5,804 nt of DNA from Candidatus Gastranaerophilales bacterium. GTDB taxonomy: Bacteria; Cyanobacteriota; Vampirovibrionia; Gastranaerophilales; Gastranaerophilaceae. Under the pieces are notes generated by a model. The model had not been told where the DNA came from. It did not search any database and saw nothing but the letters and a program-made list of their open reading frames with translations. Of this stretch, positions 1 to 5,339 are shown one piece after another. Position 1 is the first letter of the stretch, and each line of letters starts with the position of its first letter. The stretch is taken from contig CANROV010000129.1 of the NCBI GenBank assembly GCA_947632315.1, positions 1 through 5,804 of the forward strand, read 5' to 3'. The position numbers and the translations under genes are program-made.

Positions 1-64
1 ACAAATGAATGCCGATATTGAAATAACTGTTTTATTAATAATTTCAATATCGGCATTCATTTGT
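1..64. repeat. Perfect 24-bp inverted repeat with 16-nt loop at window edge
   Basis: Positions 1-24 are the exact reverse complement of 41-64, separated by a 16-base loop (25-40). The repeat starts at base 1 and lies inside the aroA reading frame. The right arm encodes normal EPSP-synthase sequence (reading KQMNADIEI on the minus strand). The left arm only re-encodes the same bases backwards and gives ISISAFIC, which does not look like the family at that point. A perfect arm that ends exactly at the sequence edge inside a conserved gene is most simply a fold-back chimera from amplification or assembly. A real hairpin is less likely but cannot be excluded. Confidence 0.9.
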
Positions 65-861
65 TTCAGTACATCAATAATGCCTGAGCGAGTTTGATTT
101 ATCCCTATATTTTTTATAATAATATCCGAATTAGGCGTAATTAATGCTGCAGCGATAAAAAATGCTGCTGATGATATGTCGCCGGGGATAGTTATATTTT
201 GCGGATTCAGCTTTGATTTTTTTATTGTAACTGTGTTGTTTTCTGTATTAATATCTGCTCCCATATATTTGAGCATTAGTTCAGAGTGATTTCGTGATTT
301 ATATGGTTCCGTAAATGATGTTGTACCTTGAGCATTCAAGCCTGCAAGTAAAATGCAAGATTTTACCTGAGCTGATGCTAATGGTGATTCATAGTTAATT
401 CCTGATAAGTTTCTTCCTTGGATTTTAACGGGGAGTTTATAGTCATTGTGATATATTTTTGCCCCCATAAGTTCTAACGGGGTTATAACTCTTTTCATCG
501 GACGTTTTGAAAGACTGATATCTCCTTTAAGTTCGGTATTAAAATTTTGTCCTGCCAAAATACCCATCATAAGTCTTGTTGTAGTTCCGGAATTTCCGCA
601 ATCAAGAATATTACAAGGGGCTTTGAGTGCATTTTTTGCGTTAATAATTAATTCGTTATCATTTAAAAAATTCACTTCACATCCGAGGTCTTTTATTATA
701 TTTAGTGTTGATAAACAGTCCTGACCTTTTGAAAAATTAATTATTTTCCCGGTTCCTTTTGTCAGGGCTGAAAACATAAATGCCCTATGAGTAATTGACT
801 TATCGGCAGGAATTTCTATTAATCCTTTTAATGTTGTTGCTTTATTTACTATAATATCCAT
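1..861 (-). CDS. aroA: 3-phosphoshikimate 1-carboxyvinyltransferase (EPSP synthase), N-terminal two thirds, runs off left edge
   Basis: EPSP synthase joins phosphoenolpyruvate to shikimate-3-phosphate, the sixth step of the cytoplasmic shikimate pathway to aromatic amino acids. The 287 codons read from the minus strand show family motifs in order: PADKSITHRA (residues 18-27, substrate-binding lysine K21), CGNSGTTTR (88-96, PEP-binding loop), RPMKRVITPL (120-129), SPLASAQVKS (159-168), KSRNHSELML (188-197) and PGDISSAAFF (226-235). The enzyme is usually about 420-440 residues, so roughly the last 140 are missing, including the catalytic Asp found in the later IDE-type motif. The start at 861 fits because the family begins about 15-20 residues before the PxDKS motif. 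No Shine-Dalgarno sequence lies upstream. The last eight residues (positions 1-24) come from the fold-back arm and should not be trusted. It is transcribed divergently from the his operon. The identification is firm. Confidence 0.96.
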   Translation of the reverse strand, partial: MDIIVNKATTLKGLIEIPADKSITHRAFMFSALTKGTGKIINFSKGQDCLSTLNIIKDLGCEVNFLNDNELIINAKNALKAPCNILDCGNSGTTTRLMMGILAGQNFNTELKGDISLSKRPMKRVITPLELMGAKIYHNDYKLPVKIQGRNLSGINYESPLASAQVKSCILLAGLNAQGTTSFTEPYKSRNHSELMLKYMGADINTENNTVTIKKSKLNPQNITIPGDISSAAFFIAAALITPNSDIIIKNIGINQTRSGIIDVLKQMNADIEIINKTVISISAFIC

Positions 862-867
862 AAAATA

Positions 868-896
868 ATTAGACAATAAATAGGCTTTATTTGCAA
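868..896 (-). promoter_or_regulatory. Candidate aroA promoter, possibly giving a leaderless transcript
   Basis: On the minus strand TTGCAA (896-891) is followed after 17 bases by TCTAAT (873-868), a 4/6 and a 5/6 match to the sigma-70 -35 and -10 boxes. Transcription would begin at about 861, the first base of the aroA ATG. This agrees with the absence of any purine-rich ribosome site in the upstream sequence. It is inference from spacing and box match only. Confidence 0.35.
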
Positions 897-917
897 ATTT
901 TGTGTTAATGATATAAT
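891..917 (+). promoter_or_regulatory. Extended -10 promoter of the his operon
   Basis: TGATATAAT (909-917) is a perfect extended -10 box (TG-N-TATAAT). A weak -35, TTGCAA at 891-896, lies 15 bases upstream, which is short of the optimal 17, but an extended -10 lowers the need for it. The start of transcription would be near 924, leaving a leader of under 20 bases that carries the ribosome site. Such a leader is too short for a his attenuator, T-box or other riboswitch, so no RNA-level histidine control is visible here. Confidence 0.6.
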
Positions 918-940
918 TTTTAAAAAGGTGAGGCTGAAAT

Positions 941-2167
941 ATGATTATTCCGAGTATTGACTTGATGAATGGAAAAGCTGTTCAATTAAGGCAGGGTAAA
1001 GAAAAAGTTTTAGAATGCGATAATGTCATAGAACTTGCAAAGTATTATTCTCGGTTTGGAGAAATAAGTGTAATAGATTTAGACGCAGCTATGAATAAAG
1101 GTGATAATGAAGCACTGATAAAAGAGATATGCAAAGTTGCCCATGCCAGAGTCGGAGGTGGAATAAGAGATATTGAAAAAGCTAAAAGAGTACTGGCAAA
1201 CGGTGCTAAACAGATAATCATAGGAACAGCTGCAAACGAAGAATTTTTATCTAAGTTGCCAAAGGACAAAGTGCTTGTTGCTATTGATACAAAGCAAGGG
1301 AAAATAGCTGTTGAAGGTTGGAGTTCCACTTTAGAAAGTTCACCTGAGGAATATATAAAAAGATTTGATAATTTATGCAGCGGTTATTTATATACTGTGG
1401 TAGATAAAGAAGGCATGCTTCAAGGCTGTGATATTGAAGCCGTTATAAAGGTAAGAGCTTTAACAAACAAAATGATAATAGCGGCGGGCGGTATTTCTAC
1501 CGTTGATGAAATAGTAAAATTAAATAAGATGAATGTTTCAACACAGCTTGGTATGTGTATATACACAGGTAAAGTTAAGCTTGAGGACGCATATATAGCC
1601 GTTATGGATTTTGATAAGCAAAAAGGGCTTATACCTACTATTGTTCAGGATATTGAAACAAAACAGGTGTTAATGCTTGCATATTCTAACAAAGAATCGT
1701 TAAGAAAATCGTTATCGGAAGGTTTGGCTACATATTACAGCCGTTCAAGACAAGAGTTATGGACAAAGGGCTTAACTTCGGGTAATACTCAAGAGTTAAT
1801 ATCTGCAAAATTTGATTGTGATCAAGATAGTTTGTTATTTAAAGTTAAACAAAAAGGGCATGCTTGTCATACGGGAAGATATTCCTGCTTTGAAGATAGA
1901 GAATTTTGTATAAATGAGCTTTATAATCTGCTTCTTGACAGAAAAGCAAAGCTTCCCGAAGGTTCATACACTACAAAATTATTTAAAGATGAGTTTAAAC
2001 TTCAAAGAAAGATTATGGAAGAGGCATTTGAATCTGTTAACTTTGAAAAAGGAGACGGATTAGAGTGGGAAGCAAGTGATTTAGCTTATCATATGCTTAC
2101 TTTTATGGCTCTACATAATGTAACTCCGCAAGATATAATAAATAATTTAGCTTCAAGAACAAAATAG
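941..2167 (+). CDS. Trifunctional histidine biosynthesis protein: HisA isomerase fused to HisI cyclohydrolase and HisE pyrophosphohydrolase
   Basis: One 408-residue frame carries three enzymes. HisA, residues 1-221, is a TIM barrel that isomerises ProFAR: IPSID with general base D7, VGGGIR (71-76), VAIDTKQG with D116 as the second catalytic Asp, T152, and phosphate loop AAGGIST (181-187). HisI, about 222-325, opens the PR-AMP ring: GLIPTIVQD (229-237), YYSRSRQELW (265-274), metal site DCDQD (292-296), ACHTG (308-312) and C316. HisE, about 326-408, hydrolyses PR-ATP: SYTTKL (342-347), EEAFE (360-364) and E377-D380 before LAYH. The fused steps are consecutive. Oddities: the HisA DGT motif reads EGM (E157), and its usual G-R/K-A-L-Y end reads GMCIY (204-208). 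No linker separates HisA from HisI. The ribosome site AGGTGAGG ends 7 bases before the ATG. hisD follows after 9 bases. HisIE fusions are common; a HisA-HisIE chain is not one I recall as standard. Confidence 0.95.
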   Translation: MIIPSIDLMNGKAVQLRQGKEKVLECDNVIELAKYYSRFGEISVIDLDAAMNKGDNEALIKEICKVAHARVGGGIRDIEKAKRVLANGAKQIIIGTAANEEFLSKLPKDKVLVAIDTKQGKIAVEGWSSTLESSPEEYIKRFDNLCSGYLYTVVDKEGMLQGCDIEAVIKVRALTNKMIIAAGGISTVDEIVKLNKMNVSTQLGMCIYTGKVKLEDAYIAVMDFDKQKGLIPTIVQDIETKQVLMLAYSNKESLRKSLSEGLATYYSRSRQELWTKGLTSGNTQELISAKFDCDQDSLLFKVKQKGHACHTGRYSCFEDREFCINELYNLLLDRKAKLPEGSYTTKLFKDEFKLQRKIMEEAFESVNFEKGDGLEWEASDLAYHMLTFMALHNVTPQDIINNLASRTK

Positions 2168-2176
2168 GATTCGAAA

Positions 2177-3427
2177 ATGGAAATATGTTATTTATCTCAA
2201 ATTGATAAAAGTTTTTTTTCAAAAATAGAATTTGAAAACATATCAACGGTTAATGAAATAATAACTGATGTCAGACAAAACGGAGATGAAGCGGTAAGAC
2301 GTTATTCTTTAAAATTTGGTGACGGAGATATTGAAAATTTTCAACTGACAAATTATGAGATAGAATCTGCAATTTCAAAAGTGGATAATAAAACAATAGA
2401 GGCAATAGTTTATTCTATAAAAAATGTAAAATCATTTGCAACAGCTCAATTAAGAAGTTTAAAAGAAGTGGAAGTTAATGTCGGCGGAAATATACTGGGA
2501 CATAAAATTATACCTATAGAATCTGTCGGATGTTATATACCGGGCGGTAATTATCCGCTTCCGTCAAGTGCAATAATGACAATAGTGCCTGCAAAAGTAG
2601 CAGGAGTGAAAAGAGTAGTTGCTGTTTCGCCTAAAATTAAGCCTGTTACGATAGCTGCAGCATATTTATCGGGTGCGGATGAAATATACAGAATTGGCGG
2701 TGTACAGACTATTGCCGCCATGGCATACGGTACCGAATCAATTAATAAGGTAAATAAAATTACTGGGCCGGGAAATAAGTATGTAACATCGGCAAAAAAG
2801 CAGGTATACGGAGAATGCGGTATTGATTTTCTTGCAGGGCCGTCAGAAGTGCTTATTATTGCGGATGAAACAGCTAATCCCGATTTTGTTGCGGCTGATA
2901 TGCTCGCTCAATGTGAACATGATAAAGATGCCAGAGCATTCTTAATTTGTTTTTCCAAAACTTTTGCTCAAAAAGTTAATGATAAAGCTCAAGAATATTT
3001 AAAATCACTTTCTACATCAGAAATTGCTTCTTGTTCTTTTGAAAAATCAACTGCCATAGTTGTTGAAACGATGGAGGAAGCAATAAATCTTTCAAATGAA
3101 AAAGCCCCCGAACATTTAGAACTTTGTTTTAATAATGCTCAAGATTATATTTACAAATTTTCAAATTACGGCTCAATGTTTATCGGAAATTATTCTGCTG
3201 AAGTTTTTGGTGATTATGTATCAGGAACTAATCACACACTTCCAACAAACCAAGTATCAAAATATTCAGGCGGATTAAGTGTTTTTGATTATATAAAGAT
3301 ACAAACATATCAAATAGTAAGAAAAGATTCAATTATTGATACGGCTAAAAATGCTTCTGCTTTAGCTGAGCAAGAAGGTTTATTCGCCCACAAACTGGCT
3401 TCTGATGTAAGAATTAGCGGGCAATAA
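2177..3427 (+). CDS. hisD: Histidinol dehydrogenase
   Basis: HisD is the zinc- and NAD-dependent cytoplasmic enzyme that oxidises L-histidinol to L-histidine in two steps, the end of the pathway. The 416-residue length is normal. Diagnostic residues are present with the same spacing as in the E. coli enzyme: zinc ligands Q245, H248, D346 and H405 (in AQCEHD, FGDYVSGTNHT and EGLFAHKLA), and the catalytic pair E312-H313 in NEKAPEHLE. The NAD and substrate region reads YIPGGNYPLPSS (120-131) and TGPGNKYV (196-203). The start at 2177 has AGGA overlapping the stop codon of the upstream fusion gene 9 bases away, so the two genes are surely co-transcribed and probably coupled. The last 14 bases overlap the convergent 155-residue gene. 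Nothing suggests loss of function. Confidence 0.98.
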   Translation: MEICYLSQIDKSFFSKIEFENISTVNEIITDVRQNGDEAVRRYSLKFGDGDIENFQLTNYEIESAISKVDNKTIEAIVYSIKNVKSFATAQLRSLKEVEVNVGGNILGHKIIPIESVGCYIPGGNYPLPSSAIMTIVPAKVAGVKRVVAVSPKIKPVTIAAAYLSGADEIYRIGGVQTIAAMAYGTESINKVNKITGPGNKYVTSAKKQVYGECGIDFLAGPSEVLIIADETANPDFVAADMLAQCEHDKDARAFLICFSKTFAQKVNDKAQEYLKSLSTSEIASCSFEKSTAIVVETMEEAINLSNEKAPEHLELCFNNAQDYIYKFSNYGSMFIGNYSAEVFGDYVSGTNHTLPTNQVSKYSGGLSVFDYIKIQTYQIVRKDSIIDTAKNASALAEQEGLFAHKLASDVRISGQ

Positions 3428-3881
3428 CGCTTTGAAGTATTTCATCAATAGTATTTTCTTTTGAATCCATTTTTTCTTGAATTTCAGAAAGTTGTTTTTC
3501 TATATTAAATTTTATAGTCTTTTGGTTTTTATGTTCTTCAAGTCCTTTTTTAATTTCATCATATACTATGTATGAATTTAATTGCATATAAGATTTAATA
3601 TCTTTTGTTTTTTTGTTTAATTTTAATAAATTTTCACTTCTTTCAAGCGTATATTCAAAAATAGAATCAATAATAAATTTGTTTTGTCTTAAACATTGTT
3701 TATTAGAATTATTAAACAGGGTATCTAAAAGTATATATAAATGAGTGTTAATATTATTAAGAAGGCTTTTACTCTGAATCCAGGGTAAATTTTTAGATAA
3801 ATCTTTTTGGCATTTTGTTAATTTTGATTGAGTGTATTTTACAAGTAAATATCTTTTCAAACTATCTTTTAATTCCTGCAT
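3414..3881 (-). CDS. Hypothetical helical cytoplasmic protein, 155 residues
   Basis: I do not recognise this protein. It has no signal peptide or membrane segment and is rich in Lys, Asn, Leu, Ile and Gln, with few Gly and Pro, so it is likely all helical. Residues about 85-150 (LERSENLLKLNKK onward to IEKQLSEIQEKM) have the charged heptad look of a coiled coil. Two cysteines (24 and 63) do not form a motif. Coding status is supported by a strong ribosome site (AGGAAGGA, about 8 bases before the ATG) and an extended -10 box upstream. Its last 14 bases overlap the end of hisD on the other strand. A structural or adaptor role would be a guess. Confidence 0.75.
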   Translation of the reverse strand: MQELKDSLKRYLLVKYTQSKLTKCQKDLSKNLPWIQSKSLLNNINTHLYILLDTLFNNSNKQCLRQNKFIIDSIFEYTLERSENLLKLNKKTKDIKSYMQLNSYIVYDEIKKGLEEHKNQKTIKFNIEKQLSEIQEKMDSKENTIDEILQSVIAR

Positions 3882-3915
3882 GCTAGTGTTCCTTCCTAAA
3901 AAAAACTATATCTGA

Positions 3916-3924
3916 TTTATATCA
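3916..3924 (-). promoter_or_regulatory. Extended -10 box upstream of the 155-residue gene
   Basis: On the minus strand TGATATAAA (3924-3916) is a TG-N-TATAAA extended -10. Transcription would start near 3909, giving a leader of just under 30 bases that contains the AGGAAGGA ribosome site. A second weaker box, TATAGT (3910-3905), lies downstream. No good -35 was seen. Confidence 0.45.
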
Positions 3925-3977
3925 TAAATTCATAATAAAGCCCTACTCCATTTAGATGGTATTCTGAAAAAATTTCC

Positions 3978-4010
3978 AAAAAAACAGCTACCTGTTAAGG
4001 TAACTGTTTC
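3978..4010 (-). terminator. Rho-independent terminator of the hsp20 gene
   Basis: A hairpin pairs AAACAG (3982-3987) with CTGTTT (4004-4009) and TACC (3989-3992) with GGTA (3999-4002), with one C/A mismatch and a 6-base loop. Read on the minus strand, the stem runs into seven consecutive T (3984-3978). It lies about 20 bases past the hsp20 stop. The opposite strand lacks a comparable T run, so the signal is directional and insulates the 155-residue gene from hsp20. Confidence 0.8.
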
Positions 4011-4028
4011 TTAATATTTGAAAATTAA

Positions 4029-4484
4029 TTATTTTACAAGTAATTTTTTAGTATGTTCTTTTTCTTTACACAATTTAGGTGCAATAATTGTTAAAACTCC
4101 GTGTTCTAATTTAGCTTCGGATTTATCAGTATCAATTTCTTCAGGCAGTTGAATAATTCTTGAAAACTCGCCGTAGCTGAATTCCGAGTGTTTGTAGCTT
4201 TTGTCTTCCTCACTGGTTTCATCAATTTTTTTAGCTTTGATATTCAAGTAATCTTTCTCAATATCAATATCTAAATCTTCTTTTTTAATACCTGGGAGTT
4301 CTGCTTTAATTTCAAAATTTTTCCCTTTGTCTGCAACCTCTATAGGCATTGAAAGTTTTTCCGTATCTTCAAAGTACATATTCTGCGGGAAATACGTGTC
4401 AAAATGTCTGTTTAACAAAGAGCTGATTTCGTCATTTACTGTTCTGATGAAATTATCGGGTGTTCTTCTAACTAAAAATTTCAT
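4029..4484 (-). CDS. Small heat-shock protein, Hsp20/alpha-crystallin family
   Basis: Hsp20 proteins are ATP-independent cytoplasmic holdases that form large oligomers and keep unfolding clients soluble. This 151-residue protein has a variable N-terminal arm (1-44), then an alpha-crystallin domain from about 46 to 137: MPIEVADKGKNFEIKAELPG opens it, GEFSRIIQLPEEID (105-118) is the conserved central strand pair, and AKLEHGVLTIIAPK (124-137) is the family's hallmark A-x-L-x-x-G-V-L end. The C-terminal tail has LLV (148-150) where the oligomer-forming I-x-I/V motif normally sits. The length is typical. The start is fixed by GAAAGGAG six bases upstream. The gene is monocistronic, with its own terminator. 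I saw no CIRCE element upstream, so HrcA control is not indicated. Confidence 0.96.
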   Translation of the reverse strand: MKFLVRRTPDNFIRTVNDEISSLLNRHFDTYFPQNMYFEDTEKLSMPIEVADKGKNFEIKAELPGIKKEDLDIDIEKDYLNIKAKKIDETSEEDKSYKHSEFSYGEFSRIIQLPEEIDTDKSEAKLEHGVLTIIAPKLCKEKEHTKKLLVK

Positions 4485-4530
4485 AATTTGCTCCTTTCAA
4501 ATTTGCTTTTCTTTTACTTCCAACACTTAT

Positions 4531-4536
4531 GTTATA
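4531..4536 (-). promoter_or_regulatory. Possible -10 box of hsp20
   Basis: On the minus strand TATAAC (4536-4531) lies about 47 bases before the hsp20 ATG. No convincing -35 stands 16-18 bases upstream and there is no TG extension, so the box may serve an alternative sigma factor or be chance in AT-rich DNA. Confidence 0.25.
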
Positions 4537-4639
4537 AATCTTTTTTGCATAAATATTGATTTTTTTAACATTTAATTAACAATTTGAATGGAAAATATGA
4601 AATTTATAATATGAAAAATAAAGGTTTTTCGGGAATTAA

Positions 4640-4872
4640 TCAACTTATAGCTTTTATCGGACGAACTTTGCTAATATCTTCAGCTATTTCACGTCTTGCT
4701 ATCCTTAGTTCATAGTCTTCTTGGTATCTTAAAAAATAACCTTGCGAAAGCCCAAAATATGTAGTAAGTCTAAGGTCAGTATCGGCAGTAATTCTCCTTT
4801 GACCCTTTATAATTTGATGAATTCAGTTTTAAGCATTTCGTCAACAGTTGTAAGTTCTATATATTCTTTTAT
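4640..4872 (-). pseudogene. Degraded HigA-type (XRE family) antitoxin
   Basis: HigA-type antitoxins neutralise a RelE-like HigB toxin and repress their own operon through a helix-turn-helix domain. Two pieces of the family are visible in different frames. The N-terminal piece (4872 to about 4819) reads KEYIELTTVDEMLKTEF, beginning with ATA where an ATG would be expected. The C-terminal piece (4822-4640) reads IHQIIKGQRRITADTDLR, then TTYFGLSQGYFLRYQEDYEL and on to VRPIKAIS and a TGA stop. Between them the roughly 20-25 residues of the first half of the DNA-binding domain are missing, and the frame changes at GAATTC (4819-4824). So the gene has an internal deletion plus a frameshift and probably a lost start. 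I find no recognisable higB beside it. It looks like the remnant of a toxin-antitoxin locus. Confidence 0.85.
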
Positions 4873-4965
4873 AATTTATCATCTACAAATTTAAACAGAA
4901 AAAACAATATCTATATTTATTATATAGTACGTATCACGTAAAATCCGCACAACTTCCCATTCAAC
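4873..4965. other. Short non-coding stretch, no assignable gene
   Basis: This lies between the higA remnant and the small membrane pair, where a higB toxin might have been. On the minus strand a 20-odd codon open frame (WEVVRILRDTYYIINIDIVF, then SV and a stop) ends about 20 bases before the higA remnant, but it has no start and no resemblance I trust to HigB. A 5-bp palindrome with a 3-base gap, TACGT-ATC-ACGTA (4928-4940), could be an old operator or chance. Confidence 0.3.
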
Positions 4966-5064
4966 TTATATATTTTTACGGTCAAATGGATTAAATGCCC
5001 ATGTTATCATTATCATCATTAATACAGCTGTTAAAATTTTAATTGTAATTTCAAAATTAAACAT
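4966..5064 (-). CDS. Predicted 32-residue single-pass membrane miniprotein
   Basis: The frame encodes 32 residues: a short MFNFEITIK start, one hydrophobic segment (about 8-24, ILTAVLMMIMITWAF) and a basic tail ending FNPFDRKNI. Evidence that it is translated comes from its position. Its ATG (5064-5062) shares one base with the TAA stop of the 74-residue gene (TAATG), and AGGGAG lies 5 bases before it, a strong ribosome site inside the end of the upstream gene. The tail, with positive charges after the segment, suggests the C-terminus is cytoplasmic by the positive-inside rule. I do not recognise the family; a small subunit or partner of the upstream two-helix protein is the natural inference. 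A type I toxin-like peptide is an alternative, since single-pass hydrophobic peptides of this size occur there. Confidence 0.55.
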   Translation of the reverse strand: MFNFEITIKILTAVLMMIMITWAFNPFDRKNI

Positions 5065-5288
5065 TATAACTCCCTTATATTACTATTAATTTTGTTATTT
5101 ATTATTTGATAACGATTTATAAAAATAAAATTAAAATAAATTCCTAAAATTATTAATATAATAAGTTTGATAGATATAATTGAACTTAAAATTAAACCAG
5201 CTATACCGCTATTAATTAATAATATAGCTGTAAAATAATTTGTTCGTGAAGCTATTAAACTTTTATTTTCTTCTTTTATCTTTTCCAT
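5064..5288 (-). CDS. Predicted small integral membrane protein, 74 residues, two transmembrane helices
   Basis: A charged N-terminus (MEKIKEENK) leads into two hydrophobic helices, about residues 18-38 and 42-58, joined by a tight turn around K41, followed by a polar tail (NRYQIINNKINSNIREL). Both ends are charged, so a hairpin with both termini in the cytoplasm is likely. I do not recognise a named family. The start at 5288 is supported by a perfect extended -10 box placed so that transcription would begin at or within a base or two of the ATG; no ribosome site is present, so the message would be leaderless. It is the first gene of a two-gene unit with the 32-residue miniprotein, which overlaps its stop codon. 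The base composition is extremely AT-rich even for this window. Confidence 0.65.
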   Translation of the reverse strand: MEKIKEENKSLIASRTNYFTAILLINSGIAGLILSSIISIKLIILIILGIYFNFIFINRYQIINNKINSNIREL

Positions 5289-5294
5289 AAATTT

Positions 5295-5303
5295 ATTATA
5301 TCA
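5295..5303 (-). promoter_or_regulatory. Extended -10 promoter of the small membrane operon
   Basis: On the minus strand TGATATAAT (5303-5295) is identical to the his operon box. Its last base lies 6 bases before the ATG at 5288, so the expected transcription start coincides with the start codon. No clear -35 is seen at 16-18 bases upstream. Confidence 0.55.
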
Positions 5304-5339
5304 CAATTCAATTAAACATTTTATATTTTATTTAAATAC

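Noticed and set aside
1..861. aroA as a naturally glyphosate-tolerant variant
   Set aside because: The PEP-binding loop has the ordinary Gly (GNSGT) and not the Ala seen in the tolerant CP4 type, and the C-terminal part is missing, so nothing supports this.
1045..1329. 94-residue frame on the minus strand
   Set aside because: It lies wholly inside the HisA-coding region on the opposite strand, has no ribosome site, and its composition is what an antisense reading of a barrel gene gives.
4327..4575. 82-residue frame on the plus strand
   Set aside because: Most of it is antisense to the Hsp20 gene and its upstream region; it has no ribosome site and no family resemblance.
4541..4575. TTAATTAA and repeated TTTAA-like strings upstream of hsp20
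   Set aside because: They are simple AT-rich sequence without regular spacing or matching arms; not a repeat array or origin.
4928..4940. Short palindrome TACGT-ATC-ACGTA as an antitoxin operator
   Set aside because: Arms of five bases occur by chance, and the antitoxin next to it is broken; kept only as a remark.
4900..4965. Minus-strand reading WEVVRILRDTYYIIN as a possible remnant of a HigB or other RelE-like toxin
   Set aside because: The position is right for higB, but the residues do not match the toxin's C-terminal end well enough and there is no start codon; it could be chance in AT-rich DNA.
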